Below, piece by piece: positions 1-9,257 of a stretch of 64,000 bases of DNA (its first letter is position 1; every line of letters starts with the position of its first letter). The position numbers and the translations under genes are program-made. The notes below the pieces were generated by a model. That model was not told the DNA's origin and searched no databases. It saw only the letters and a list, made by a program, of their open reading frames with translations. Source of the DNA: Rhizobium sp. Q54 (GTDB lineage: Bacteria; Pseudomonadota; Alphaproteobacteria; UBA2966; CAIVPW01); assembly GCA_945947575.1 (NCBI GenBank), contig CAMEYM010000011.1:28877-92876 (forward strand), in the 5' to 3' direction.

Positions 1-710
1 CCCGACGCGTCGATGTAGCCGGTCTTGAGGCCGTCTACGCCGGCGTAGCGACCGAGCAAGCCGTTGTGGTTGGTGTGGGTCGTGCCCTTGTAGGTGAAGC
101 TCGGCGTCGAGAAGTACGGGTACTGCCTCGGATAGTCGCGCATCAGCGCCATGCCGAGCTTTGCCACGTCGCGCGCCGTCGTGTACTGCTCGCTGTGGAA
201 CAGGCCCGACGAGTTGCGGAAGTTGGTGCTGTTCATGCCCAACTGCTTGGCCTTGGCCGTCATCTTGGCGGCGAACTGCTCTTCGGTGCCGCCGATCGCC
301 TCGGACAGCACCATGGCGACGTCGTTGGCCGACTTGGTCACCAGGCCGCGGATGGCCTCTTCCACGGCGATGGTCTGGCCCGCCTGCAGGTAAAGCTTGG
401 ACGCCGGCTGAATGGAGGCACGGCGCGAAATGGTCAGTTGCTGGTTGAGCTTGAGGCGGCCCGACTCCAGCGCCTCGAAGGTCAGGTACAGCGTCATCAG
501 CTTGGCGAGCGACGCCGGCGAGGTCGTCACGTCGGGATTCGAGGAGTAGAGAACCTCCCCCGTCACGGCGTTCATGACGAGTGCCGCCTGTGCGGCTGCG
601 CGGGCCTCGACGGTCGAGAAGACAGAGAGCGTTGCAAGAGCGATGGCCGCGATACGCAGCGACCAGAATCGTGGCGTCAGCACTCGTCCGTCATCCCCCT
701 GGTGCGCCAT
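1..710 (-). CDS. D-alanyl-D-alanine carboxypeptidase (PBP5/6 family), 3' end outside window
   Basis: Periplasmic serine DD-carboxypeptidase that trims the terminal D-Ala from peptidoglycan stem peptides. The translated minus strand shows the three family motifs in order: SLAK (S-x-x-K nucleophile motif), SAN (S-x-N) and KTG inside GVDGLKTGY. An N-terminal hydrophobic stretch ending near VEARA looks like a signal peptide. The start is taken as ATG at 710; GTG at 683 is a possible alternative and leaves the signal peptide intact. The gene is cut by the left window edge just after the KTG motif, so the usual C-terminal beta domain and membrane anchor cannot be judged. It is divergent from clpS. 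Confidence 0.93.
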   Translation of the reverse strand, partial: MAHQGDDGRVLTPRFWSLRIAAIALATLSVFSTVEARAAAQAALVMNAVTGEVLYSSNPDVTTSPASLAKLMTLYLTFEALESGRLKLNQQLTISRRASIQPASKLYLQAGQTIAVEEAIRGLVTKSANDVAMVLSEAIGGTEEQFAAKMTAKAKQLGMNSTNFRNSSGLFHSEQYTTARDVAKLGMALMRDYPRQYPYFSTPSFTYKGTTHTNHNGLLGRYAGVDGLKTGYIDAS

Positions 711-1108
711 CGCGGGCGAAAACGCACCATCCTCAGGCATCTACGCGCTGGCTGAATCTTAGCGGCCGCGAGTCCCGGAGGTAAAGCATCACTTCTCCGA
801 ACCCTTCGGCGCCGCTGGTTGGCCGGCCGAGCAATTGTGGCCCGCGCTGGCTAACAGCAGGTGAATGGCCCCCGGCGGATCGCCAGGGGGGGGCCGCGAC
901 GCCACCTCTGCTTGTGGGGCCGGTCGAGGGGAGGGTACTCTCGGAAAGCCGCTGAAATCCTGGCTTCGGCCGGGCCGGAAGCGGTCGGCGGGCTTCACGG
1001 GACCTTAAGCTGGTCCGTGCTAGTTCTTAATGGCGGTCCTGGCCATCCGGACGGGGCACCTGGACCGCCGCGCCATCCATCCTAGATTTGAGGCGTAGTT
1101 AGCTCAGC
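711..1108. other. Intergenic region between divergent carboxypeptidase and clpS
   Basis: 398 bases with no convincing gene on either strand; short frames here have no signal, domain or ribosome-binding-site support. It must carry the promoters of both divergent genes, but no hexamer pair with good spacing was recognised. A small inverted repeat with GGACC and GGTCC arms lies near 1000-1017. Confidence 0.5.
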
Positions 1109-1441
1109 ATGGCGCGCAGACCAGAAAGGCCCGACGGCACCAACACTCCCAATGTGGGTCTCGCGACTCGGACTCGGCCAAAGACCAAGAAGCCGGACAT
1201 GTACAAGGTCCTGCTGCTGAATGACGATTACACCCCGATGGAGTTCGTCGTTCAGGTGATCCAGGATGTGTTCCATCGGGACCGGGAGACGGCGACCCGG
1301 ATCATGCTCCACGTTCACCAAAAGGGGGTGGGCGTGTGTGGCGTGTACACATACGAGGTCGCAGAGACAAAGGTCGCCCGGGTAGTGGAGATCGCGCGCC
1401 AGCATCAGCATCCCCTTCAGTGCACCATGGAGAGAGAGTAG
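1109..1441 (+). CDS. clpS: ATP-dependent Clp protease adaptor ClpS
   Basis: ClpS is the N-recognin adaptor that hands N-end-rule substrates to the ClpAP protease. The 110-residue protein has the typical disordered N-terminus followed by the folded core: [17 protein letters not shown], then HQKGVG and the C-terminal half ending near the HPL motif. The LLNDD(Y/F)TP segment holds the acidic residues that bind the substrate alpha-amino group. Its stop codon overlaps the GTG start of clpA by one base, so the two are translationally coupled. Length is normal for alphaproteobacterial ClpS1. Confidence 0.97.
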   Translation: MARRPERPDGTNTPNVGLATRTRPKTKKPDMYKVLLLNDDYTPMEFVVQVIQDVFHRDRETATRIMLHVHQKGVGVCGVYTYEVAETKVARVVEIARQHQHPLQCTMERE

Positions 1442-3771
1442 TGCCCGGTTTCTCGAGCCATCTGGAACGCAGCCTGCATCGCGCGCTGACGCTCGCCAAC
1501 GAGCGTCACCACGAGTACGCGACTCTCGAGCACCTGCTGCTCGCCCTGACCGAAGATCAGGACGCGCTGGCGGTCCTCAACGCGTGCAACGTCGAGGTCG
1601 ATGCGCTGCGCCGCGAGCTCACCGGCTACCTCGATGAACAGGTTCCGAACCTCGTCGTCGACAGCGTCGAGGAAGCGCGCCCGACCGCGGGCTTCCAGCG
1701 CGTCATCCAGCGCGCGCTCATTCATGTGCAAAGCTCCGGCCGTGAGGAAGTGACCGGCGCCAACGTGCTCGTTGCCATCTTCTCCGAGCGCGAGTCGCAT
1801 GCCGTCTACTTCCTGCAGCAGCAGGACATGACGCGCCTCGACGCCGTCAGCTACATCTCGCACGGCATCGCCAAGGCGCCGGGCGCCACCGAGGAGCGTC
1901 GCGTGCGCGGCGCCACCGACGAGGAGCAGGAGGAGAACTCCGGCCGCAAGGGCCCTGAGGCGCTGTCCGCCTACTGCGTCGACCTCAACCGCAAGGCCGC
2001 CGCCGGCAAGATCGATCCCCTCATCGGCCGCGAGGCCGAGGTCGATCGCACGATCCAAGTTCTCTGCCGCCGCTCGAAGAACAATCCGCTCTATGTCGGC
2101 GACGCCGGCGTCGGCAAGACCGCCATTGCCGAAGGCCTCGCGCTGCGCATCGTCGAGGGCAACGTGCCCGAGGTGCTGAAGGATGCGCGCATCTTCAGCC
2201 TCGACATGGGCTCGCTGCTCGCCGGGACGCGCTATCGCGGCGACTTCGAGGAGCGCGTGAAGGCCGTTCTCACCGAGCTCGAGAACGACGAGGACGCCAT
2301 CCTGTTCATCGACGAGATCCACACCATCATCGGCGCCGGCGCCACCTCCGGCGGCGCCATGGATGCATCGAACCTGCTGAAGCCGGCGCTCGCCAATGGC
2401 TCGCTGCGCTGCATCGGCTCGACCACCTACAAGGAGTACCGCACGGTCTTCGAGAAGGACCGCGCACTCGCCCGCCGCTTCCAGAAGATCGACGTCGCCG
2501 AGCCCTCCATCGAGGACGCGGTGAAGATTCTGCGCGGCCTGAAGCCGTACTTCGAGGACTACCACAAGGTGCGCTACACGGCGGACGCCATCCGCACGGC
2601 CGTGGAGCTGTCCGCGCGCTACATCAGCGACCGCAAGCTGCCGGACAAGGCGATCGACGTCATCGACGAGGTCGGTGCCGCCGAGATGCTCAAGCCGGAA
2701 GGCAAGCGCCGCAAGGTCATCAGCGTGCGTGAGGTCGAGGCGGTCGTCGCCAAGATGGCGCGCATTCCGCCCAAGGCCGTCAGCCGCGACGACAAGCAGG
2801 TGCTGCGCCACCTCGAACGCGATCTCAAGGCGGTCGTGTTCGGCCAGGACAAGGCCATCGAGGCGCTCGCCTCGTCGATCAAGCTCGCCCGCGCCGGCCT
2901 GCGCGAGCCCGAGAAGCCCATCGGCAACTACCTGTTCTCCGGCCCCACCGGCGTCGGCAAGACCGAGGTCGCGCGCCAGCTCGCCGGCACCCTGGGCGTC
3001 GAACTCATCCGCTTCGACATGTCCGAGTACATGGAGCGCCACTCCGTCTCGCGCCTGATCGGCGCGCCGCCGGGCTATGTCGGCTTCGACCAGGGCGGCC
3101 TGTTGACCGACCAGGTCGATCAGCATCCCCACGCCGTGCTGCTGCTCGACGAGATCGAGAAAGCGCACCAGGACGTGTTCAACCTGCTGCTGCAGGTGAT
3201 GGACCACGGCAAGCTCACCGACAACAACGGCAAGTCGGTGGATTTCCGCAACATCATCCTGATCATGACGACCAACGCCGGCGCTTCCGAGTTGCACAAG
3301 CAGGGTATCGGCTTCGGCCGTGGCATGAAGTCCGACGAGGACCAGGAAGCGATCAACCGCCTGTTCACGCCGGAGTTCCGCAACCGTCTCGACTCAATCA
3401 TCGCCTTCGGGTCGCTCGAGCCCGAGGTCGTCGCCCGCGTCGTCGACAAGTTCGTGCTCCAGCTGGAAGCCCAGCTGCAGGATCGCAACGTGTCGATCCA
3501 GATGTCCGACGAGGCGCGCGCTTGGATCGCCAAGAAGGGCTTCGACAAGCTGTTCGGTGCGCGCCCGATGTCGCGCTTCATCCAGGAGCACATCAAGAAG
3601 CCCCTGGCCGAGGAGCTATTGTTCGGCAAGCTCGAAAAGGGCGGCCACGTTGTCATCACGTTGGTCGACGACAAGCTCGCCTTCGAGCTCACCGCCGACA
3701 CCTCGCCCAAGAAAGCCGACCCGGAAGAGGACGACGCCGGCGAGGACAAAGTCCCGGCGCTGGTGCACTAG
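1441..3771 (+). CDS. clpA: ATP-dependent Clp protease ATP-binding subunit ClpA
   Basis: HSP100 unfoldase that threads substrates into ClpP. I place the start at GTG 1441, overlapping the clpS stop; an in-frame ATG at 1336 lies inside clpS and is unlikely. The 776-residue product has a Clp N domain, a first AAA module with GDAGVGKT near residue 221 and LFIDEIH, and a second with GPTGVGKT near residue 501 and [10 protein letters not shown]. The IGFGR loop, which docks on ClpP in this family, is present. Acidic and lysine residues make up the C-terminal tail. A strong hairpin terminator follows, so clpS-clpA forms a two-gene unit. Confidence 0.97.
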   Translation: MPGFSSHLERSLHRALTLANERHHEYATLEHLLLALTEDQDALAVLNACNVEVDALRRELTGYLDEQVPNLVVDSVEEARPTAGFQRVIQRALIHVQSSGREEVTGANVLVAIFSERESHAVYFLQQQDMTRLDAVSYISHGIAKAPGATEERRVRGATDEEQEENSGRKGPEALSAYCVDLNRKAAAGKIDPLIGREAEVDRTIQVLCRRSKNNPLYVGDAGVGKTAIAEGLALRIVEGNVPEVLKDARIFSLDMGSLLAGTRYRGDFEERVKAVLTELENDEDAILFIDEIHTIIGAGATSGGAMDASNLLKPALANGSLRCIGSTTYKEYRTVFEKDRALARRFQKIDVAEPSIEDAVKILRGLKPYFEDYHKVRYTADAIRTAVELSARYISDRKLPDKAIDVIDEVGAAEMLKPEGKRRKVISVREVEAVVAKMARIPPKAVSRDDKQVLRHLERDLKAVVFGQDKAIEALASSIKLARAGLREPEKPIGNYLFSGPTGVGKTEVARQLAGTLGVELIRFDMSEYMERHSVSRLIGAPPGYVGFDQGGLLTDQVDQHPHAVLLLDEIEKAHQDVFNLLLQVMDHGKLTDNNGKSVDFRNIILIMTTNAGASELHKQGIGFGRGMKSDEDQEAINRLFTPEFRNRLDSIIAFGSLEPEVVARVVDKFVLQLEAQLQDRNVSIQMSDEARAWIAKKGFDKLFGARPMSRFIQEHIKKPLAEELLFGKLEKGGHVVITLVDDKLAFELTADTSPKKADPEEDDAGEDKVPALVH

Positions 3772-3793
3772 CACCCGCGCCTTGCGAATCTGA

Positions 3794-3830
3794 AACAGGC
3801 CCGCTGGTGCCAACCAGCGGGCCTGTTCTC
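3794..3830 (+). terminator. Rho-independent terminator after clpA
   Basis: Perfect 15-bp inverted repeat (arms 3794-3808 and 3813-3827, loop of 4) followed by a partly T-rich stretch. It lies 22 bases after the clpA stop and upstream of the converging DUF2892 gene, so it may act in both directions. Confidence 0.85.
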
Positions 3831-3852
3831 GTTTGGACTGGCGGCGCCGAGG

Positions 3853-4071
3853 CTAGCGTGGTGCGCGTGCGCAGAACGCCGCGCCCGGCTGGAGGCCGAG
3901 CTTGCGAAAGACGGCCGCCGCCGGGCAGAGGCCGGTGAAGGCGGCCTGCAGCATGTTGGCGCCCACGAAGGCAGCCAACAGCAGCCAATAGGGGCTGGTC
4001 AGCCAGGCTAGAGCCAAGCTGACCAGGATCATCGTGCCTGCAAGCACGAAAACAGCGCGATCGACGTTCAC
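3853..4071 (-). CDS. DUF2892 (YgaP-like) inner-membrane protein
   Basis: A 72-residue protein with two hydrophobic segments separated by a short turn and the motif TGLCPAAAVFRKLG, matching the DUF2892 transmembrane domain found alone or fused to rhodanese in YgaP. Start is GTG 4071, preceded by a strong AAAGGAG ribosome site. It is divergent from an ArsR-type regulator, an arrangement also known for the BigR/YgaV persulfide-sensing regulators and DUF2892 genes. A direct biochemical role is not established for the stand-alone domain; a link to sulfide or sulfane-sulfur handling is inference from context. Confidence 0.85.
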   Translation of the reverse strand: MNVDRAVFVLAGTMILVSLALAWLTSPYWLLLAAFVGANMLQAAFTGLCPAAAVFRKLGLQPGAAFCARAPR

Positions 4072-4120
4072 GGCGGAACTCCTTTGACCAGTGGCGGCGG
4101 CCGACAGCGCCCGGCCGGCA

Positions 4121-4157
4121 TTGATGAAATATGCATAGAAGCGTATATACGCAAGCA
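4121..4157 (+). promoter_or_regulatory. Promoter of the ArsR-type regulator with palindromic operator over the -10
   Basis: TTGATG at 4121-4126 and TATATA at 4144-4149 are separated by exactly 17 bases. The -10 sits inside the perfect 12-bp palindrome GCGTATATACGC (4141-4152). Transcription would start at about 4156-4157, on the ATG itself. On the other strand TTGCGT (4154-4149) and TATTTC (4131-4126), also 17 apart, could serve the divergent DUF2892 gene. A repressor on the palindrome would cover both. The assignment is by inspection only. Confidence 0.6.
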
Positions 4158-4498
4158 TGAAGATAAATATCGCCGCCATGGCCGCGTCTGCGGACAAGGC
4201 GGGAGTGCTCCTGAAGGCGCTCGCCAATCGGCACCGCCTGATGATCGTCTGCCAGCTCATCGAGCGCGAGCGCCCGGTGGGCGAACTCGCGCAGATGCTG
4301 GGCCTGCGTGACTCGACTGTCTCGCAGCATCTGGCACTGTTGCGTAAGGACGGCCTCGTCGCCGCGCGCCGCGAGGGCCAGATGATCTGGTACTCGATCG
4401 GCCGCCCCGCGGCGCGCGAGTTAGTCGCCGCCCTGCACCGCATCTACTGTGAGCCAGGGAGCAAGGCCCGCGTAGCCAGGCGCGCCCAACCCAAATGA
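4157..4498 (+). CDS. ArsR-family transcriptional regulator, SqrR/BigR-like
   Basis: Winged-helix repressor of 113 residues: the recognition helix lies in LRDSTVSQHLALLRKDG and the wing in ARREGQMIWYSI. It has exactly two cysteines near the expected places, C32 and C98, 66 residues apart; in SqrR (C41/C107) and BigR (C42/C108) the same spacing forms the polysulfide or disulfide switch. Metal-site motifs of classical ArsR (ELCVCDL) are absent. ATG 4157 has no ribosome site and lies at the predicted transcription start, so the mRNA may be leaderless; Met8 (4178) is the alternative. Its stop overlaps the next ATG (ATGA), so it is in an operon with the efflux genes. Confidence 0.9.
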   Translation: MKINIAAMAASADKAGVLLKALANRHRLMIVCQLIERERPVGELAQMLGLRDSTVSQHLALLRKDGLVAARREGQMIWYSIGRPAARELVAALHRIYCEPGSKARVARRAQPK

Positions 4499-5505
4499 GG
4501 ACGCTCATGCGCACCCACCTCGCCCTGACCCTGATCGTGATGGGCGGCCTGTTCGCCGCCGCCGGCCCGGCACTCGCCCAGGAAACGTTCCTGGTCGCGC
4601 AGTCGATTCTTGCCGATAGGAAGGCGGTGTTCGGCACAGTCGAGAGCAGCAACGTCGTCGCCGCCCGGGCGCGCATAGGCGGCACGATCGTGCATCTGGC
4701 TGTTCGTGAAGGCGACCACGTCGAACGTGGCCAAACCCTTGGCGCGATCGGCGACGAAAAGATCGCGCTGCAGCTCGGCGCGCTCGATGCGCAGATCGCC
4801 GGCCTCGAAGCGTCGGTCGCCCAGGCGCAGATCGACCTCACTTTGGCCGAGGCTCTGTTCGCCGGCGGCACCATCCCGCGCATCCGTCTGGACGAGGCAC
4901 GCACCGCCCTCACCGTGGCGAACAACGCCCATCGCGCCCGCCGCGCGGAGCGCTCGGTGCTGGCGCAACAGCTCGCCGAGGGCAATGTTCTGGCGCCGAC
5001 GTCGGGGCGGGTACTGAAGGTGCCTCTCACTGCTGGGACCGTGGTGTTGCCGGGCGATGCGGTTGCCACGGTAGCCGAGCAAGATTTCATTTTGCGCCTG
5101 CGCATTCCGGAGCGGCATGCGCGCTTCCTCAAGACCGGCGACCTCGTCGGTCTGGCAACGGAGCCCGGCGCGAACGGCGACCCGCTTTTCGGCACGATTC
5201 GCCTGGTCCACCCGCAGATCGAGAAAGGCGAAGTTGTCGCCGATGCCACGGTGCCCGGTCTTGGCGACTATTTTGTCGGCCAGCGCGTGCGCGCCTGGAT
5301 ATCGACCGGGGAGCGCGCGGCATTCGTCGTGCCGGCGGCCTTCGTGATCACGCGCTTTGGCAACGACTATGTCCAGGTCCAGCAGGGCGGCGGCGTGATC
5401 GCCGTGCCGGTGCAGCTTGGCCGCGAACAGCCGCGCCCAGATCGGCCCGACGGCGTCGAAGTCCTTTCCGGACTCAAGGCGGGCGACCGCCTGGTGCGGC
5501 CTTGA
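4495..5505 (+). CDS. RND efflux periplasmic adaptor (HlyD/MFP family)
   Basis: Membrane-fusion protein that links an RND pump to an outer-membrane channel. The 336-residue product starts with a signal peptide ending near GPALAQE, then a biotinyl-lipoyl-like half (GGTIVHLAVREGDHVERGQTL), a short coiled-coil hairpin rich in Ala, Gln and Glu (residues about 85-160), the second lipoyl half (VLAPTSGRVLKV) and a beta-barrel/membrane-proximal part. The ATG overlaps the regulator stop by 4 bases, and its own stop overlaps the pump start. Met5 at 4507 is an alternative start. No outer-membrane factor gene is seen in the cluster. Confidence 0.93.
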   Translation: MRTLMRTHLALTLIVMGGLFAAAGPALAQETFLVAQSILADRKAVFGTVESSNVVAARARIGGTIVHLAVREGDHVERGQTLGAIGDEKIALQLGALDAQIAGLEASVAQAQIDLTLAEALFAGGTIPRIRLDEARTALTVANNAHRARRAERSVLAQQLAEGNVLAPTSGRVLKVPLTAGTVVLPGDAVATVAEQDFILRLRIPERHARFLKTGDLVGLATEPGANGDPLFGTIRLVHPQIEKGEVVADATVPGLGDYFVGQRVRAWISTGERAAFVVPAAFVITRFGNDYVQVQQGGGVIAVPVQLGREQPRPDRPDGVEVLSGLKAGDRLVRP

Positions 5506-8500
5506 GTCCGGGCCTTTCCGGACGCCTGACCAGGGCGTCCATCCGCTCGCCGCTGACGCCGCTGTTCCTGTTGGCGGCGCTGGGCCTGGGCATGATCGCG
5601 CTACTCGGCATCCCGCGCGAGGAGGAGCCGCAGATCAGCGTGCCGATGGTCGACATCCGTGTGGTCGCCGATGGCCTGAAGGCCGTGGACGCCGTCGAAC
5701 TCGTCTCGAAGCCGCTCGAAGCGATCATCAAGGCCATCGATGGTGTCGAGCACGTCTATAGCCGGACGGAAGACGACCGCGTCATGGTGACCGCGCGCTT
5801 CCTGGTTGGCACCGACGCCGACGACGCCATCATGCGCATCCACGAAAAGGTGCGCGCCAACCTCGATCGCATACCCATCGGCATACCGGAGCCTCTGATC
5901 GTCGGTCGCGGCATCAACGATGTGGCCGTCGTAGCGCTGACGTTGTCCCCCCGACCGGACGTGGCATCCCGCTGGACCGATACCGACTTGTACCGCGTCG
6001 CCGAAGAGCTGCGCACCGAGCTGGGTAAGGTGAGCGATGTCGGCCTAAGCTATCTGTCCGGCGGCGGCGCGACGCAGCTGCGCGTCGAGCCGGACCCGGA
6101 GGGCCTTGCCCTCTATGGCGTGACGCTGCAACAACTGGTTGCCAAGGTGCGCGACGCCAACCGCTCGTTCGTCGCAGGCCAGATTCGTGACGCCGGCGTG
6201 GTGCGCACCGTGGTCGCCGGCGGCACTTTGTCCGGTTTGCCCGACATCGGTTCCCTCCTGATCACCACACGCGAGGGAAAGCCAGTCTACGTGCAGGACG
6301 TCGCTACGGTCGTGTTCGGGCCGGCGCCGCAGGAGCATCGAGTGTGGAACGATGCGCCGGGAGCGGATGGCGTCTGGACGAGGGCGCCGGCTGTCAGCCT
6401 GGCGTTCGCCAAGCGCACCGGCGCCAATGCGGTCACCGTGAGCGGCGATCTGCTCGAACGGCTGGCGGCAGTGCAGGGCAACCTGGTCCCGCCGGGTGTT
6501 GTTGTGACCGTGACGCGCGACTACGGGGCGACGGCCAACGAAAAGGCCAACGAGCTGCTGTTCCATCTTGGTCTGGCCACGGCCTCGATTGTCGTTCTGA
6601 TCGCCGTCGCCATCGGGTGGCGCGCGGCCCTGGTCACTCTGGTGGTCATCCCCACGACGATCTTGTTGACGCTGTTTGCCGCGAATCTGATGGGGTACTC
6701 CATCAACCGCGTCAGCCTGTTCGCCCTCATCTTCGCCATCGGCATTCTGGTCGATGACGCCATCGTCGTGGTCGAGAACATCGCCCGTCACTGGTCGCGG
6801 GCGGACGGCCGCTCGCGCCTCGAGGCGGTGATCGACGCGGTTGCCGAAGTCGGCAATCCAACCATCGTCGCCACTCTGACCGTCGTCGCCGCCCTCCTGC
6901 CCATGCTGTTCGTGTCGGGATTGATGGGGCCATATATGGCACCCATCCCGGCGATCGCTTCGGCGGCGATGCTGTTCTCGTTCTTTGTGGCCGTAGTCGT
7001 GGCGCCTTGGCTGCTGCTGCGGCTGGGGGGCGAAAGTGGCGCAGCCGGTGGGCACGGGGAGGGACCGCTAGGTCGTCTGTACCGTCGCGTTGCCGGGCCG
7101 ATCATCCGATCGCGCGCCTCCGCTTGGACCTTCCTCCTGCTCGTCGGCGGTGCAACGGTCGCCGCAAGCCTGCTCCTCGTCACCAAGGACGTCTCGGTCA
7201 AGCTGTTGCCGTTCGACAACAAATCCGAGATCGCACTGCTCGTCGATCTGCGGGCCGGAGCAAGCCTCGAAGACACGGAACGGACTCTGTTCTTGCTCGC
7301 CGACGTGGCGCGCGAGATTCCGGAGGTTCGCTCTCTGCAGGTCTTCGCCGGAGTCCCTGCGCCGTTCAACTTCAACGGCCTGGTGCGTCACTACTACGTT
7401 CGAACCGCGCCTGAGCTCGGCGAGCTGCAGATCAATCTTGCGCCACGGGGCGAGCGCGGCCGGGCAAGTCATGCCGTCGCCCTCGACCTGCGCGAGCGCA
7501 TCAAGGCAGTAGCACTGCCCGCGGGCGCAGTCGCTAGAGTGGTCGAGGTGCCGCCGGGTCCGCCGGTCCTCGCGACGCTCCTGGCCGAGATCTATGGTCC
7601 CGACGCCGCGACTCGGCGCGCCGTGGTCGCTGAGTTGCGCGAGATCTTCGCGTCGATCCCCTTCATCATCGACATCGACGACTCCATCGGCACACCGTCG
7701 CCGCGCCTGCGTGTCGCGATCGACCAGGACCGCCTGGAGTTTCACGGCGTGGAGCAGCGCGACGTCTATGAGACCTTGCAGATGCTGCTGGGTGGCACGG
7801 CGGTCGGCTATTCGCACCGTGGCGGGGGGCGTGACCCGATCGAGATCGCCGTGCGCCTCCCCAAGCGCGACCTCGCCTGGAGTGAGGCCCTTGCGGCGAC
7901 GCCGGTGCCCGCCAACGCGCTGCCGGGCAACCGGACCGTCGTCGAACTCGGCGACGTCGTGGACGTCGCGGTGGAGGAGGGCTCTCCGGCGATCTTCCGC
8001 CGTGACGGCCGTTTCACCGACATGGTGATGGCAGAGCTCGCCGGTGCCTTCGAGGCGCCCATCTACGGCATGCTCGAGGTTGCTGCGCGCGTCGATGCGC
8101 ATGAGTGGGGTGCGCTGCCCAAGCCCCTCATTCGATTGCATGGGCAGCCGGAGGACGAGTCGCATCCCACGCTGCTCTGGGACGGCGAGTGGGAGATCAC
8201 CTATGTCACGTTCCGCGACATGGGCATCGCCTTTGCCGCCGCGCTGGTAGGTATCTACATTCTAGTGGTCGCGCAGTTCGGCAGTTTCCGCCTGCCGCTC
8301 GTAGTGTTGACGCCGGTCCCGCTCACGCTGATCGGGATCCTGCTCGGGCACTGGCTGTTTTCGGCGCCGTTCACAGCGACCTCGATGATCGGGTTCATTG
8401 CGCTCGCCGGCATCATCGTGCGCAACTCCATCTTGCTGGTCGATTTCGTGCGCCACGAGGCCAAGGCGGGGATGACCCTGCGGGATGCGCTGCTCGAAGC

Positions 8501-8699
8501 GGGGGCCGTCCGTTTCAAGCCGATCCTGCTCACCGCGCTCGCTGCGATGATCGGCGCGGCGACGATCCTGCTCGACCCGATCTTTCAGGGTCTCGCCATC
8601 TCGTTGTTGTTCGGCCTCGCCTCTGCGTCCTTGCTGACTGTGATCGTCATTCCGGCGATCTATGTGGTATTGCGCGACGCCGATCGCGTCATACGCTAG
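5502..8699 (+). CDS. RND-family efflux permease (AcrB/HAE1-like)
   Basis: Inner-membrane proton-driven exporter, 1065 residues, within the usual RND length. It starts at TTG 5502, overlapping the adaptor stop as TTGA; the next Met would delete the first transmembrane helix. Visible landmarks are the N-terminal helix, the periplasmic porter region starting IPREEEPQISVP, the helix with FAIGILVDDAIVVVENI carrying the paired Asp of the relay, and the C-terminal set with FIALAGIIVRNSILLVDFV. Substrate cannot be told from the sequence. Co-transcription with a SqrR/BigR-like regulator suggests induction by sulfane-sulfur stress or a related thiol-reactive signal (inference). Confidence 0.95.
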   Translation: MSPGLSGRLTRASIRSPLTPLFLLAALGLGMIALLGIPREEEPQISVPMVDIRVVADGLKAVDAVELVSKPLEAIIKAIDGVEHVYSRTEDDRVMVTARFLVGTDADDAIMRIHEKVRANLDRIPIGIPEPLIVGRGINDVAVVALTLSPRPDVASRWTDTDLYRVAEELRTELGKVSDVGLSYLSGGGATQLRVEPDPEGLALYGVTLQQLVAKVRDANRSFVAGQIRDAGVVRTVVAGGTLSGLPDIGSLLITTREGKPVYVQDVATVVFGPAPQEHRVWNDAPGADGVWTRAPAVSLAFAKRTGANAVTVSGDLLERLAAVQGNLVPPGVVVTVTRDYGATANEKANELLFHLGLATASIVVLIAVAIGWRAALVTLVVIPTTILLTLFAANLMGYSINRVSLFALIFAIGILVDDAIVVVENIARHWSRADGRSRLEAVIDAVAEVGNPTIVATLTVVAALLPMLFVSGLMGPYMAPIPAIASAAMLFSFFVAVVVAPWLLLRLGGESGAAGGHGEGPLGRLYRRVAGPIIRSRASAWTFLLLVGGATVAASLLLVTKDVSVKLLPFDNKSEIALLVDLRAGASLEDTERTLFLLADVAREIPEVRSLQVFAGVPAPFNFNGLVRHYYVRTAPELGELQINLAPRGERGRASHAVALDLRERIKAVALPAGAVARVVEVPPGPPVLATLLAEIYGPDAATRRAVVAELREIFASIPFIIDIDDSIGTPSPRLRVAIDQDRLEFHGVEQRDVYETLQMLLGGTAVGYSHRGGGRDPIEIAVRLPKRDLAWSEALAATPVPANALPGNRTVVELGDVVDVAVEEGSPAIFRRDGRFTDMVMAELAGAFEAPIYGMLEVAARVDAHEWGALPKPLIRLHGQPEDESHPTLLWDGEWEITYVTFRDMGIAFAAALVGIYILVVAQFGSFRLPLVVLTPVPLTLIGILLGHWLFSAPFTATSMIGFIALAGIIVRNSILLVDFVRHEAKAGMTLRDALLEAGAVRFKPILLTALAAMIGAATILLDPIFQGLAISLLFGLASASLLTVIVIPAIYVVLRDADRVIR

Positions 8700-8759
8700 G
8701 GCTCTCGCGTCCCGGCCGTAGTGCAATACTGGCTCGGACGAACGGGGGAGGGTCGCACC

Positions 8760-9092
8760 ATGAGCGCACTGCGGCGAGGGTCTCTGGGCACCGGCGTGCC
8801 TGCGAATTTTGCCGGCGAGCAGTTCACGACCCTGATCGACGCTCCCGGCGCCTGCATCGAGCGTATCGTATCCCTCGGCCACGTCACCGAGCCCGGCCGC
8901 TGGTACGACCAGGATCGCCACGAGTGGGTGCTGGTGGTGCACGGCGCCGCGCGCCTCCAATTCGAAGGCAAGGCGGAGTCGATCACGTTGCGCGGCGGCG
9001 ACTACATCGATATCCCTGCCCATTGCCGCCATCGCATCGAATGGACCGACCCTCAGGTCCCGACCGTATGGGTCGCCGTCCACTACGCCTAA
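8760..9092 (+). CDS. Cupin-domain protein
   Basis: 110-residue single-domain cupin. The two cupin motifs are seen as the HEWVLVVHGAARLQFEG strand pair and GGDYIDIPAHCRHRIEW, which supply candidate metal-binding His and Glu residues. ATG 8760 is preferred because GGGGGAGGG lies just upstream; an upstream in-frame GTG at 8721 has no such site. It stands alone between the RND pump and the cytochrome gene, on the same strand. Enzymatic role unknown: the family includes isomerases, dioxygenases and sugar-binding proteins, and nothing here decides among them. Confidence 0.85.
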   Translation: MSALRRGSLGTGVPANFAGEQFTTLIDAPGACIERIVSLGHVTEPGRWYDQDRHEWVLVVHGAARLQFEGKAESITLRGGDYIDIPAHCRHRIEWTDPQVPTVWVAVHYA

Positions 9093-9257
9093 GTCGCCAC
9101 CTTTGGCTTGGCCGTGCCGTTCCGCACCGAGAACCGGGGGAAATCCGGTAGTTGGGAGTATTCGCGGCGTCCCCCGGCAACGGAATGGTTGCGGTTGCAG
9201 CCACCGCCGCTCTCTCGTTGTAAAGTCTGAGGCACTTGGGCGCTGGGGAGGGGACGA

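Noticed and set aside
1417..3297. Long minus-strand frame opposite clpA
   Set aside because: His/Leu/Ala-rich shadow of the GC-rich clpA gene; no motif or start signal.
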